A stretch of DNA of 64,000 nucleotides from UBA5738 sp964470995 (GCA_964470995.1 CAYYEP010000003.1:1-64000), one strand, 5' to 3'; positions 1 to 8,264 are shown, counted from the first letter of the stretch. A program made the numbers and translations. The notes: generated from the letters alone by a model not told the origin.

Positions 1-3
1 TAC

Positions 4-90
4 TGGTGCCGAAGGTGGGAGTTGAACCCACACGAGGTTGCCCTCACAGCATTTTGAGTGCTGCGTGTATGCCAATTTCACCACTTCGGC
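4..90 (-). tRNA. tRNA-Leu (anticodon CAA)
   Basis: Read on the minus strand, a 7-bp acceptor stem (GCCGAAG with CTTCGGC) closes a cloverleaf. It has discriminator A, an encoded CCA end, and a long variable arm (TGAGGGCAACCTC) as expected for a class II tRNA. The anticodon loop CTCAAAA gives anticodon CAA, reading UUG (leucine). The T-arm GGTTCAACTCC is standard. The gene lies downstream of topA on the same strand. Confidence 0.95.
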
Positions 91-298
91 AAAAAAATCT
101 TATGTAGCTCCGGCGATCAAGTCGAGAAATATCATAACAAAAGAAATTTTATGGTCCCTCCTTACCGAATTTGCTGATTGTAAGGTAACGCAAAAGAAAG
201 GAAAAATCAAGGTTAAATGCGGGGTTTGCGGAAGGCTGGCCTTTTGGGAGCCGGGTATATCTCTGCAAACCAGAATGCGGATTATTTTGTTTTGTGCT

Positions 299-2386
299 TT
301 AAGATTTATGATCGTTAGTCTCACATTCCTTGTTCGAGCACTTAATTTGTTTGCGCTTGGTGGTGATCATCAGTGCGCCGCACTTTTCGCATTTTTCCCC
401 GGTCGGTTTGTCCCAAAGGGCAAAATCGCAGTCGGGATACGCCGAACAGCCGTAAAATATCTTGCGCTTCTTGGTTTTTTTCTCTACGATATGGCCGGTG
501 CCGCACTTGGGGCAGGGGATATCGTGCTCAAACGCCGGTTTGGCCGGTTCCATACTTTCGGTGTGCTTGCATTCCGGGAATTTAGGGCAGGCATAGAACT
601 TGCCGAAACGCCCCATTTTTATCACCAGGTTGGCGCCGCACTTGGGGCAAAGTTTATCGGTTACTTCAGGCTCTTTATTAGTTTTTTCCACCGCGGTGTA
701 TTTGGCATCCAGATTTGTCTTGAAGGGGCCGTAGAATTCGTGCAGAGTTTTAACCCAGTCCATCGAGCCTTGGGCGATATCATCAAATTCTTCTTCCATT
801 TTAGCGGTAAAGCCGATATCAACGATCTGCGGGAAATGCGCGACCAATAGATCATTAACCAAAAGCCCCATCTCGGTTGGTTTTAGGCTCTTTTTTTCAT
901 CCTTTTCGATATAGCCCCGCGTTTGAATTGTAGTGATCGTGGGCGCATAGGTTGACGGACGCCCCACGCCGGCTTCCTCCAGTACCTTGATAAGGCTAGC
1001 TTCATTGTAGCGTGCCGGCGGCTTGGTAAAATGCTGGCTGGGTTCGAGCTTAACCAAATTTAGCGGTTCGGCATCCTCCATCTCCGGCAGATCCACCTGT
1101 TCAAACTTGGATGGATATACTTTCAGGTAGCCGTCGAATTTTAATGTCTGGCCATTGGCTTTGAATCCGTAAGTATTTGCCGTTGCGGTTGCGTTGATGT
1201 TTACGCCCACCGAATCGAAAACCGCCGGCGTCATCTGGCAGGCGATGAATCTCTGCCAGATCATTTCGTAAAGTTTTGCCTGCGGCCTGGCCAAATCTTT
1301 TTCCTGGGCGGCGCGTTCGGGCGTACGGTCGGCATAAGCCGGCCGGATCGCCTCGTGAGCCTCCTGCGCGCCCTTAGCCTTTGTTTTATAAATATTGAAA
1401 TGTCCGGGGTGGTATTGCTTTCCGTAATTTTCGATAATGAACTTTTGCGCCGCGCTAAGCGATTGTTCCGAAAGATTTTGCGAGTCCGTGCGGTGGTAGC
1501 TGATCAAGCCCATCTCGTATAGCTGCTGGGCGGTGGCCATTGTAGCTTTGGCGGTCATATGGAATTTTTGCCAGGCCGCCTGCTGTAAGGTTGAAGTCGT
1601 AAACGGCCCGGACGGATTTTTGCGGGTTTCTTTTTTTTCAATTGCGGCCACAAAATATTTGGCGCCCTGCAGTCCTTGCTCGATTTCGATCGCTTTAGTT
1701 TCGTCGGTGATCTCCATCTTGTCCAAGGCTTTGCCGTTAACTGATGTCAGTTTGGCGCCGAATTCTTTTATCGGCTGGTTTTTGGTGTTCTTAAGGGTTA
1801 TCGCGACTTCCCAATATTCTTCAGGCTTGAAAGCTTCAATTTCCCGTTCCCGCTCGGAGATCAGCCGTACCGCCACCGATTGCACGCGCCCGGCCGAAAG
1901 GCCCTTGGCCACTTTCTTCCAAAGAAAAGGGGAGAGTTGATAGCCCACGATGCGGTCCAAAACTCTTCGTGCCTGCTGGGCGTTAACCAAGTCAAAATTG
2001 ATCTGGCGCGGATTTTTCAGCGCTTCTTCGATCGCGCTTTTAGTGATTTCGTGGAATTCAATGCGTTTATAGGGTTTTCCGCTTGTGCCGTTCAGTTTTA
2101 ATGCTTCCACCAGATGCCAGGCGATCGCTTCGCCTTCGCGGTCCGGATCGGTTGAGATCAATACCGAATCGGCTTTCGCCGCTTCGGCTTTTAATTCCTT
2201 GACTGTACCCTTGCCCTTGGCGGTCAAAATATATTTGGGTTCAAAATTGTGCTCAATATCCACGCCAAAAGAGGATTTGGGCAGGTCGCGCACGTGCCCG
2301 AACGACGACAAAATTTTATAGTCCGAACCCAAAAAACCCTGCAGGGTTCTGGCTTTGGTAGGCGATTCAACGATAACTAATTGCAT
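299..2386 (-). CDS. topA: DNA topoisomerase I (type IA)
   Basis: Relaxes negatively supercoiled DNA through a transient 5'-phosphotyrosine bond. The 695-residue protein begins with the Toprim domain (E7 in VESP; acidic D80-D82-E84 in STDPDREGEAIAWH). The core follows, with catalytic Y297 in ISYHRTDS; the usual Met after the Tyr is His here. The C-terminus carries three four-cysteine zinc ribbons (CPKCG...CPKFPEC, CPKCG...CSAYPDC, CEKCG...CSNKEC) that bind single-stranded DNA. Length and layout match bacterial TopA with a complete C-terminus. The start ATG encodes MQLVIVESPTKA, the normal N-terminus, and has no SD upstream. dprA lies upstream on the same strand after a 137-bp AT-rich palindromic spacer; topA-dprA adjacency is common in bacteria. 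Confidence 0.97.
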   Translation of the reverse strand: MQLVIVESPTKARTLQGFLGSDYKILSSFGHVRDLPKSSFGVDIEHNFEPKYILTAKGKGTVKELKAEAAKADSVLISTDPDREGEAIAWHLVEALKLNGTSGKPYKRIEFHEITKSAIEEALKNPRQINFDLVNAQQARRVLDRIVGYQLSPFLWKKVAKGLSAGRVQSVAVRLISEREREIEAFKPEEYWEVAITLKNTKNQPIKEFGAKLTSVNGKALDKMEITDETKAIEIEQGLQGAKYFVAAIEKKETRKNPSGPFTTSTLQQAAWQKFHMTAKATMATAQQLYEMGLISYHRTDSQNLSEQSLSAAQKFIIENYGKQYHPGHFNIYKTKAKGAQEAHEAIRPAYADRTPERAAQEKDLARPQAKLYEMIWQRFIACQMTPAVFDSVGVNINATATANTYGFKANGQTLKFDGYLKVYPSKFEQVDLPEMEDAEPLNLVKLEPSQHFTKPPARYNEASLIKVLEEAGVGRPSTYAPTITTIQTRGYIEKDEKKSLKPTEMGLLVNDLLVAHFPQIVDIGFTAKMEEEFDDIAQGSMDWVKTLHEFYGPFKTNLDAKYTAVEKTNKEPEVTDKLCPKCGANLVIKMGRFGKFYACPKFPECKHTESMEPAKPAFEHDIPCPKCGTGHIVEKKTKKRKIFYGCSAYPDCDFALWDKPTGEKCEKCGALMITTKRKQIKCSNKECETNDHKS

Positions 2387-2397
2387 AATTAATAATT

Positions 2398-2524
2398 CCT
2401 AATATTCAATATTCAACCGTCCAATTTTCAAAAAAAACCGAATATCCAATATCCAAACGGCGGATTTCATAAAATTGCGTATTGAATATTTTTTTGAAAA
2501 TTGCAAATTGCAATATTGAATATT
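2398..2524. repeat. AT-rich imperfect palindrome between dprA and topA
   Basis: The spacer has nested inverted arms. AATATTCAATATTC at 2401-2414 pairs with CAATATTGAATATT at the far end (about 2510-2523). CAATTTTCAAAAAAA at about 2422-2436 pairs with TTTTTTGAAAATTG at about 2490-2503. The whole spacer can fold into one long hairpin. A related AT-rich spacer (CAAATTTCC...GGGAATTTG) precedes the HtrA gene at 27952-28056. Confidence 0.6.
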
Positions 2525-3396
2525 TAGTGGTTCCTGTAATATTTCATTCCGCCGATGCTTTTTATCCGTCCCTTTATTTCCAGCACGGCCAGTACGCTTA
2601 AAACTGTCGCGGCCGCCAAACCTGTGGCGGCGATTATCTTATCGGTTTCCAGGGCTTCGCCGCCCAGCACTTCCAATATTGAGATTTCATCGGGGTTTTC
2701 CCCAAAATGGATGGTTTTTTGCCTTATTTCCGTTACTTGTCCTACCCCGGCCAGAATATCTTGGGCGTTCCGTACTAGTGTTGCTCCTTGCCGGATAAGC
2801 TCGTTGCAACCCCCCGAGTTAACCGAATAAATCGAACCCGGCACCGCGAAAACCGGCTTCCCCAGCTTTTTTGCCCAAAGTACCGTGCCTAGCGATCCCG
2901 ATCTTATTTTTGCCTCGATCACAACAACCGCCATTGATAATCCGGCCACGATACGGTTGCGCTGGGGGAAGGTGAATCTTGCCCCCCGCGTTCCGGCCGG
3001 GTATTCGCTTAACAAACAGCCGCCATTGTTCACTATTTCTTCAGATAAGTCAAGGTTTGCCTGCGGATATAAGTTCTCCCGGTTAAGGCCCGTGCCCAGC
3101 ACTGCGATCGTGCGCCCGCCGTGTTCCAGGGCGGTTTCGTGCCCTATTGTATCAATTCCGGGCGCCAGCCCGGAAACAATCGAAAAACCTGCTTCGGCCA
3201 GTCCCTGCGCAATTTCGCTTGCCGCGCGCCTTCCGTAATCCGAACAAACGCGCGAACCCACGATGGCGGCCATTTTTTCGTCCGGTTGCGGCAGTTTGCC
3301 GCGGAAATACAAAACCTTCGGCCCCGACTTCATCGCGCGCAAACCGTCCGGAAATCTTGCATCCTCTTGCCCGATCTTTTCTATTTCATTCTTCAT
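2524..3396 (-). CDS. dprA: DNA-processing protein DprA
   Basis: DprA binds incoming single-stranded DNA during natural transformation and loads RecA. The Rossmann-like domain is well preserved: GSRVCSDYG, IVSGLAPGIDTIGH, AVLGTGL, LLSEYPAG, FPQRNRIVAGLS, VVIEAKIRSGSL and VPGS. A C-terminal winged-helix segment (about the last 60 residues) follows, as in the family. I start at ATG 3396 (MKNEIEKIG, 290 aa), not at a possible ATG at 3453. A promoter (TTGCAA, 17-bp spacer, TATTAA) lies between the two and would give an almost leaderless transcript from 3396. With comEC at 22.9 kb this suggests competence for DNA uptake. Confidence 0.95.
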   Translation of the reverse strand: MKNEIEKIGQEDARFPDGLRAMKSGPKVLYFRGKLPQPDEKMAAIVGSRVCSDYGRRAASEIAQGLAEAGFSIVSGLAPGIDTIGHETALEHGGRTIAVLGTGLNRENLYPQANLDLSEEIVNNGGCLLSEYPAGTRGARFTFPQRNRIVAGLSMAVVVIEAKIRSGSLGTVLWAKKLGKPVFAVPGSIYSVNSGGCNELIRQGATLVRNAQDILAGVGQVTEIRQKTIHFGENPDEISILEVLGGEALETDKIIAATGLAAATVLSVLAVLEIKGRIKSIGGMKYYRNH

Positions 3397-3403
3397 TACT
3401 TTT

Positions 3404-3432
3404 TTAATATACACTATTTCGGCAAGTTGCAA
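3404..3432 (-). promoter_or_regulatory. Putative dprA promoter
   Basis: On the minus strand TTGCAA (3427-3432), a 17-bp spacer and TATTAA (3404-3409) precede the chosen dprA ATG at 3396 by about 7 bp, implying leaderless or near-leaderless translation. Confidence 0.45.
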
Positions 3433-3447
3433 AAAAACCGGGCACTC

Positions 3448-3476
3448 TTGCAAAATTAAGCAAATCGCGCAATAAA
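3448..3476 (+). promoter_or_regulatory. Putative promoter of the 3508 gene, divergent from dprA
   Basis: TTGCAA (3448-3453), a 17-bp spacer and AATAAA (3471-3476) lie 31 bp before the start codon. The -10 match is only moderate. Confidence 0.35.
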
Positions 3477-3507
3477 GTATTAGCGAATCGTAAACCGAGG
3501 TGTGAGG

Positions 3508-3948
3508 ATGGTAGATATCAGCAAATTAAGGGATCGTTTAAGCGTATTTTTCGGCGATCTGCCTGATATAATGTTCGATAACATTATTCTTGAAGAAGAA
3601 GGCCGTTTGATAGTGCCTATCAAGATATTTCTCTTCTCGAAGCTTGATGAATCGTACGTAGAATGGCAGATCGAAATTGGTAAAACCATTGCCCAAAAGT
3701 ACGGGCTGTGCTTTGAATCGCTATCAACGCACTCGGGCGGCATACGCGAAATGTGCTTCGTCTTCCCGGTCGACGGCCTGGATGACGCTATGGCGCGCGC
3801 GGGTATGATCGCCGGTATTCTGGCGCAGTTTCAGATTGCGCTCAATTGGACGCGTCGTTGGATTAAGCGGGGAGAGAAAAGATATGTTTATCGCAAAAGA
3901 GTAGAGGTTGGCCTTGATGCCGTTGGGTTGTCATTTCCAGCCCTTTAA
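3508..3948 (+). CDS. Unknown protein, small cassette family
   Basis: A 146-residue soluble protein that I do not recognise. The start is the ATG at 3508, with a GAGG ribosome-binding site 7 bp upstream; a GTG at 3502 overlaps that SD. A central segment reads EIGKTIAQKYG...GGIREMCFV, then GMIAGI. The protein at 4396 has the same pattern (EIAEKIAEKY...GGKTEYCFV...GIIDGI), so the two look like distant paralogues. The C-terminus is basic (RRWIKRGEKRYVYRKR). There is no signal peptide, no membrane segment and no catalytic motif. It is the first of three small same-strand genes, each with a good SD, unlike most genes in the window. Confidence 0.75.
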   Translation: MVDISKLRDRLSVFFGDLPDIMFDNIILEEEGRLIVPIKIFLFSKLDESYVEWQIEIGKTIAQKYGLCFESLSTHSGGIREMCFVFPVDGLDDAMARAGMIAGILAQFQIALNWTRRWIKRGEKRYVYRKRVEVGLDAVGLSFPAL

Positions 3949-4030
3949 TATGTTTAATCGGTGTTTAAGGCGGTATGTCTTATAAAAACATTCAAGACGG
4001 AAGGGATCAATGTAATGAAGGGGATAATAT

Positions 4031-4246
4031 ATGCCGCGGGTAACAATAAGTATCGCTGAGATAAGCGATATTTGCGAAAAGGGAATTTTCGAATACGAAC
4101 TCAAAAGCGGTGCTTGTGTCCGGGAATTTCAAACGCGGGAAAGTTGTTCCCGAAAGGGAATAGAAATCTCGGGCCAAGCTACCACGATGGAAGAGTGCGT
4201 CTGGTTGCTTGATCAGCTCTTTAATATCGCCGCCATAAAAGATTGA
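4031..4246 (+). CDS. Small unknown protein (71 aa)
   Basis: Unrecognised 71-residue protein with three cysteines. The ATG at 4031 is preceded by GAAGGGG at 4017-4023 with normal spacing. Its C-terminus (MEECVWLLDQLFNIAAI) loosely resembles the AWKLDQGIIDGIDI segment of the 4396 protein. A clear intrinsic terminator follows at once, so the gene behaves as a separate transcription unit or the end of one. Its function cannot be read from the sequence. Confidence 0.65.
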   Translation: MPRVTISIAEISDICEKGIFEYELKSGACVREFQTRESCSRKGIEISGQATTMEECVWLLDQLFNIAAIKD

Positions 4247-4251
4247 ACCTG

Positions 4252-4280
4252 AAAGCAGCTCCTGTTTAGCTGCTTTTTTT
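4252..4280 (+). terminator. Intrinsic terminator
   Basis: The stem AGCAGCT/AGCTGCT with a 7-nt loop is followed by a run of T, directly after the stop codon of the 4031 gene. Confidence 0.85.
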
Positions 4281-4395
4281 GATAACGACAGATATCTTAA
4301 GCCTTGCAAAAAAGCCGCTTTAATGCAAAAACAATAGATTCCGGTCCCAAAGATTTCATTTTTGGGCCGCATTGCCGGAAAGGGGAAATGAAAAA

Positions 4396-4686
4396 ATGGA
4401 AATTAAGTTTACGGGGAAGCCCCGCGTTACCTTGGTGTTATTCTCGCACTTGGGAATAACAGAATCGGATATGGCAAAAAAAGAAATTGCCGAAAAAATT
4501 GCCGAAAAATATACGATTCTTAATCTGATGACCGTCGAAATTGAAGGCGGAAAAACTGAATATTGTTTTGTAATGAACGAATTTCCGGCACAAGTAGCTT
4601 GGAAATTGGATCAGGGGATTATCGATGGCATAGATATTATGATGATGGCCACAGACGAGTTCTTTGAAGAGGTAAACAAAATTTAA
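4396..4686 (+). CDS. Unknown protein related to the 3508 gene
   Basis: A 96-residue acidic protein of unknown function. I choose ATG 4396 (MEIKFTGKPRVTL) because AAAGGGGA lies about 10 bp upstream; a TTG at 4372 is in frame but overlaps that SD. The middle (EIAEKIAEKYTILNL...GGKTEYCFVMNE) matches the pattern of the protein at 3508, which suggests a shared fold. There is no secretion signal and no known motif. It ends in its own terminator. The three genes at 3508, 4031 and 4396 may form a small lineage-specific family. Confidence 0.7.
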   Translation: MEIKFTGKPRVTLVLFSHLGITESDMAKKEIAEKIAEKYTILNLMTVEIEGGKTEYCFVMNEFPAQVAWKLDQGIIDGIDIMMMATDEFFEEVNKI

Positions 4687-4712
4687 ATCCGGTCTGTTTT
4701 ACCGGATTTTTT
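4686..4712 (+). terminator. Intrinsic terminator
   Basis: AATCCGGT (4686-4693) pairs with ACCGGATT (4701-4708), followed by T's. It overlaps the stop codon of the 4396 gene and separates it from the convergent pth gene. Confidence 0.85.
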
Positions 4713-4731
4713 AAAAAAACGATCAAGTTGT

Positions 4732-5361
4732 TTAATTTATATTTGGCGGAGTTGCGCCGTTAAATTCCGTCATCGCTTTCTCGATGCTTCCAGTCAGTGC
4801 CGCCTCCAGGCTGGTAATTGCCGCTTCGATCGTTTTGGCAAACATTTCTTGTTCGGGCGGTGTCATTTTTTTTAAAACCAGCTTATCGGCTGGGATTTTT
4901 TTAGTAGCCGCGTCTTGTGGTGCGATTCCAATCCGCCAGCGCACGAAATTCTTGGTTTTTATTTGGTCAATGACCGATTGAACCCCTTTATGTCCGGCCG
5001 CACCGTGGTTTTTCGAGATCTTAAAATTGCCCGCCGGGATATCCAAATCGTCGTTGACCACCCAAAGGGTGTCGAATTTCTTATTTTGGAATAGGGAATA
5101 GTGCCTTGCCAGCCGTTTGACGGCCAGACCCGATTTGTTCATAAAAGTCTGCGGTTTGGCTATTATCACGGTTTTTCCCCCAAAAATCCCTTCAGAAACC
5201 ATTGAATTGTTCTGGACCATTTTAAATTCCGGAAAATTATGTTTGTTCGCGAACCTATCGACGACCCAAAAACCCAGGCTGTGCCGGGTAGAATAATAGT
5301 CCGCGCCCGGATTTCCCAGGCCGGCGATCAAAATTGGGCCGGATTTGATATTTTTTGGCAT
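4732..5361 (-). CDS. pth: Peptidyl-tRNA hydrolase
   Basis: Cleaves the ester bond of peptidyl-tRNAs released by stalled ribosomes, recycling the tRNA. The 209-residue protein has the family signatures: LIAGLGNPGADYYSTRHSLG with catalytic H27, AKPQTFMNKSG with the substrate-binding Asn, NDDLDIPAG with D104, and KNHGAAGHKGVQSV. The length is normal with a slightly long C-terminal tail. The start MPKNIKSGPILIAGLGNPG places the first strand correctly. It converges on the 4396 gene and diverges from lepB. Confidence 0.97.
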   Translation of the reverse strand: MPKNIKSGPILIAGLGNPGADYYSTRHSLGFWVVDRFANKHNFPEFKMVQNNSMVSEGIFGGKTVIIAKPQTFMNKSGLAVKRLARHYSLFQNKKFDTLWVVNDDLDIPAGNFKISKNHGAAGHKGVQSVIDQIKTKNFVRWRIGIAPQDAATKKIPADKLVLKKMTPPEQEMFAKTIEAAITSLEAALTGSIEKAMTEFNGATPPNIN

Positions 5362-5460
5362 ATGACTGTATTCATTATGATAACACGGGTTCGGTTTTTG
5401 ATTATTTTATACATCATTTTTAGCCGATTGGCAAGGAGTATTTTGGCGCCGGTTTTAGGC

Positions 5461-5489
5461 TTGCGCAAAGCTGTTTTTTTTGGTATTAT
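5461..5489 (+). promoter_or_regulatory. Putative lepB promoter
   Basis: TTGCGC (5461-5466), a 17-bp spacer that includes a T-tract, and TATTAT (5484-5489) lie 33 bp before the lepB ATG. Confidence 0.5.
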
Positions 5490-5522
5490 AAAGCTGTTTT
5501 AACTTAAAAAACACCCACTTTT

Positions 5523-6089
5523 ATGTCTTCCGCCATTAAAAATGTCGTTGAGTTTTTCTGGGAAGTGATCAAGATCGTGGTTCTGGCCGTCGCGATCGTT
5601 ATTCCGATCCGGTTTTTTCTGTTTCAGCCGTTCGTGATCCAGGGTGCTTCTATGGAGCCTAATTTCCACGAATCCGATTACTTGATCGTCGATGAGCTGT
5701 CCTACCGTTTCCGGGCACCGGAAAGAGGAGAGGTTATTGTCTTTAAATACCCCTATGATACTTCCAAGCGTTTCATCAAACGGATAATCGGACTTCCCGG
5801 TGAAACCATCGAGATAAAAAATGGCCAAGTTGCCGTTACCGGCACAGACGGGCAAAAAACGGTTCTAAGCGAGGTTTACATTCCCGAGGGATTTATTGCT
5901 CCCGATATGAGCGCCTACCAGCTTGGAGAAGGCCAGTATTTTGTTCTGGGCGACAATCGGCCCGCCTCTTCGGATTCCCAGGATTGGGGTGAATTGCCAC
6001 TCAAGAATATTATCGGCCGGGTGCAATTTCGGCTTTGGCCGCTCAATGATCTGTCCATCATTGAAGCGCCAGTATACCAGAACAATTAA
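5523..6089 (+). CDS. lepB: Signal peptidase I
   Basis: Removes signal peptides from secreted proteins at the outer face of the membrane. The 188-residue protein has one N-terminal membrane anchor (about residues 14-34), then catalytic S43 in GASMEPN, K86 in KRIIGLPGE, and box E GDNRPASSDSQDWG. It is short, as in Gram-positive-type enzymes. It would process the many secreted proteins encoded in this window. There is no SD before the ATG. A plausible promoter lies 33 bp upstream, and hisS follows 59 bp downstream on the same strand. Confidence 0.97.
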   Translation: MSSAIKNVVEFFWEVIKIVVLAVAIVIPIRFFLFQPFVIQGASMEPNFHESDYLIVDELSYRFRAPERGEVIVFKYPYDTSKRFIKRIIGLPGETIEIKNGQVAVTGTDGQKTVLSEVYIPEGFIAPDMSAYQLGEGQYFVLGDNRPASSDSQDWGELPLKNIIGRVQFRLWPLNDLSIIEAPVYQNN

Positions 6090-6148
6090 GCCGATTTGCC
6101 GCGTCCCTGATCGTCTGCGCGACAGGCCAATAAAAATCAAGCAAAAAT

Positions 6149-7423
6149 ATGAAATCAAAATTCCAAGCGGTTACCGGAATGCACGATATTTTGCCGGACG
6201 ATTATAAATATTACGAAAAGGTAAGCGATACTGCCCGCGCGATTGCCGAATTTTATAATTTCAACCGCATTGAAACTCCGATACTGGAGAACAGCGAACT
6301 TTTCGTCAAAGGAACCGGAGCCACTACCGAAATCGTGCAAAAGCAGATGTATTCTTTCAAAACTAAGGGCGGCGATGATCTGACTATGAGGCCTGAAGGT
6401 ACGCCTCCCGTAATCCGCGCTTATCTGGAGAATGGTATGGCCAACTGGCCCCAGCCGGTAAAGCTTTGGTATTTCGGGCCTTTTTTCCGCCACGAAAAAC
6501 CCCAAGCCGGGCGCTATCGCCAATTTTGGCAATTAGGCTTTGAGGTGATCGGCCACAATTCTTCGATTGTTGACGCGCAGATCATCCAAATCTATTACAA
6601 TATCCTAAAAGAACTTAAGCTTGATAATATCATCGTTGAGGTCAACAGCATTGGCGACCCGATGTGCCGGCCCTATTACAGAAAAACGCTAGCCAGCTAT
6701 TTGCGCAGCCGCGCGTCGGTTCTTTGTGCCGATTGCAAAACCCGGATTAAAGATAACCCTTTGCGCATTTTGGATTGCAAGAATGAGAAATGCCAGCAAG
6801 TGAGGGCCCAGGCGCCGCAGATTATGGATCATCTTTGCGACGACTGCAAGAATCACTTTAAAGAAGTTTTGGAATACTTGGAAGAGATCGGCCTGCCGTA
6901 TCGCCTGAATCCCTATCTGGTGCGCGGACTTGATTACTACACCCGTACGGTTTTCGAAATCTATCAGGACGGCAAAGAGGGCCAGCAGTCGGCTTTGGGC
7001 GGAGGCGGCCGTTATGACGGTTTAGTCAAGCTCCTGGGCGGCAAAGACACCCCCGCCATGGGCGGCGGTTTGGGCGTCGATCGCATTGTCGCGGCTATGA
7101 AAGAGGCCGAGATTACGGTGGGAGAAGAAAAGAAAGTAAAAGTATTTTTGGCCCAGTTGGGAGTTTTGGGCAAGAAAAAATGCTTAAAGCTTTGCGAAGA
7201 ATTGCGCCAAGCCGGTATCTCGGTGGGCGAGTCCTTTGACCGCGATTCCCTCAAGTCCCAGCTAAAGATCGCCGATAAATACGGCGCCAAGTTTACCTTG
7301 CTTTTGGGCCAAAAAGAAGCCCTCGAGGGTTCAATCATCCTGCGTGATATGGAAACTGGTAATCAGGAATCGTTAAAGCTTGACACCGTTGTCGCCGAGA
7401 TCAAAAAGCGTTTCAAGAAATAA
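6149..7423 (+). CDS. hisS: Histidyl-tRNA synthetase
   Basis: Charges tRNA-His with histidine using ATP. The 424-residue class II synthetase shows motif 2 (FRHEKPQAGRYRQFWQLGFE), the histidine-specific LVRGLDYYTRTVFE, and motif 3 (GGGLGVDRIV). A C-terminal anticodon-binding domain (about residues 325-424) is present. A cysteine-containing insertion (residues about 190-235: CADCKTR, CKNEKC, CDDCKNH) resembles a small metal-binding module, seen in a subset of bacterial HisRS. Length is normal. The start MKSKFQAVTGMHDILPDD matches the family N-terminus. Confidence 0.97.
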   Translation: MKSKFQAVTGMHDILPDDYKYYEKVSDTARAIAEFYNFNRIETPILENSELFVKGTGATTEIVQKQMYSFKTKGGDDLTMRPEGTPPVIRAYLENGMANWPQPVKLWYFGPFFRHEKPQAGRYRQFWQLGFEVIGHNSSIVDAQIIQIYYNILKELKLDNIIVEVNSIGDPMCRPYYRKTLASYLRSRASVLCADCKTRIKDNPLRILDCKNEKCQQVRAQAPQIMDHLCDDCKNHFKEVLEYLEEIGLPYRLNPYLVRGLDYYTRTVFEIYQDGKEGQQSALGGGGRYDGLVKLLGGKDTPAMGGGLGVDRIVAAMKEAEITVGEEKKVKVFLAQLGVLGKKKCLKLCEELRQAGISVGESFDRDSLKSQLKIADKYGAKFTLLLGQKEALEGSIILRDMETGNQESLKLDTVVAEIKKRFKK

Positions 7424-7425
7424 AC

Positions 7426-7555
7426 TACCCCGGGGCAGAGCCCCGAGGTATTCTTTCTGCTACGCTTCCGCTGCGCGTTAGGAAGACTTTGTTTATAACC
7501 TCCGCGACGCTACGGACAGCCATTCATCCCCGCGGCAAAGCCTGCAGATAAATAA
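7426..7555. repeat. GC-rich dispersed repeat, copy A
   Basis: Downstream of hisS. It begins TACCCCGGGGCAGAGCCCCG, then GACAGCCATTCATCCCC, GGCAAAGCC and GCAGATAAAT. The same ordered blocks occur in reverse orientation at about 9840-9960 (as TACCCCGGGCCAGAGCC, GGGCAGCCATTTATCCCC, GGCAAAGCC, GCAGATAAAT), so this is a repeated intergenic element and not a gene. Confidence 0.7.
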
Positions 7556-7559
7556 AAAA

Positions 7560-7583
7560 GAACCTGCTTTTTGCGGCAGGTTC
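7560..7583 (-). terminator. Hairpin with minus-strand U-tract
   Basis: GAACCTGC and GCAGGTTC form an 8-bp stem. The poly-T run follows it only on the minus strand (CTTTTTTATTTA), and no minus-strand gene ends here. It may be a bidirectional barrier after hisS or part of the neighbouring repeat. Confidence 0.4.
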
Positions 7584-7658
7584 AATCGCCATTATAATAT
7601 TAAAGCATAAAAATGGTAAAAAGTCAAGGTTGACCTTCGGCTTAAATTAAGCTAATCT

Positions 7659-8000
7659 ATGGATTGTATATTTTGTAAAATTATCAGTGGCCAGATTCCG
7701 GCAAAGAAAGTTTTTGAAAATGATCTGGTACTGGTGTTTGAAAACATCAAACCGGTCCATCCGGTTCACGTACTGATAATTCCCAAGAAACACATCGACA
7801 ATATCCAGTCTGCGAATAAAGAAGATAGGGACTGGTTGGCTGAAATACTTCTAGTTATCCCCGAAGTCGCCAAAAGGAAAGGGGTTGACCAAACCGGTTA
7901 CCGCTTGATCATTAACTTCGGCAAAGATTCCGGCCAAAGTGTGGATCACTTGCATATCCATCTTGTCGGCGGCGAAGAGTTGCCTTTTGCGACCGGATAG
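7659..8000 (+). CDS. HIT-family nucleotide hydrolase/transferase
   Basis: A 113-residue histidine-triad protein of the HINT type, which hydrolyses nucleoside phosphoramidates or adenylylated substrates. It starts MDCIFCKIISGQIPAKKV, where the CxxC pair belongs to the usual zinc site, and ends with the triad VDHLHIHLVGG. Length and motif order are those of a single-domain HIT protein. No SD is seen. The exact substrate cannot be told from sequence. rpsU follows 43 bp downstream. Confidence 0.93.
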   Translation: MDCIFCKIISGQIPAKKVFENDLVLVFENIKPVHPVHVLIIPKKHIDNIQSANKEDRDWLAEILLVIPEVAKRKGVDQTGYRLIINFGKDSGQSVDHLHIHLVGGEELPFATG

Positions 8001-8043
8001 CGTAAATCATTATTTAACCAATAAAAAGTAAATTATTAAAGCA

Positions 8044-8259
8044 ATGTCTTTAGAGATCAAAAAGAAACAGCGCGAGAACGTGCAAGCAATGATGCGTCGC
8101 TTCCAGAAAGCGGTACAGCAGAGCGGGATTTTGTTGGAGGCTCGCAAGCGGCAATTTATAAAGCGCGGCAAATCCGATAATATGCAGAAAAAAGCCGCCC
8201 TGCGCCGTATGGAAAACAAGAAAAAATACGAGCTCATCAAGAAAATGAAGAAAGCCTAA
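8044..8259 (+). CDS. rpsU: 30S ribosomal protein bS21
   Basis: A 71-residue, strongly basic protein with the bS21 pattern: N-terminal strand, then FQKAVQQSGILLEARKRQFI and a Lys/Arg-rich helical tail. It sits on the 30S platform near the anti-SD end of 16S rRNA. It is followed by a perfect 8-bp GC hairpin and then yqeY, the common rpsU-yqeY gene order. Confidence 0.9.
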   Translation: MSLEIKKKQRENVQAMMRRFQKAVQQSGILLEARKRQFIKRGKSDNMQKKAALRRMENKKKYELIKKMKKA

Positions 8260-8264
8260 GCGAT

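Noticed and set aside
100..324. 74-codon minus-strand frame between topA and the tRNA gene
   Set aside because: No SD, overlaps the 3' end of topA, no recognisable features; it could still be a tiny gene, but nothing supports it.
4007..4372. Minus-strand frame of 121 codons covering the 4031 gene
   Set aside because: The plus-strand gene has an SD and terminator; the minus frame has neither.
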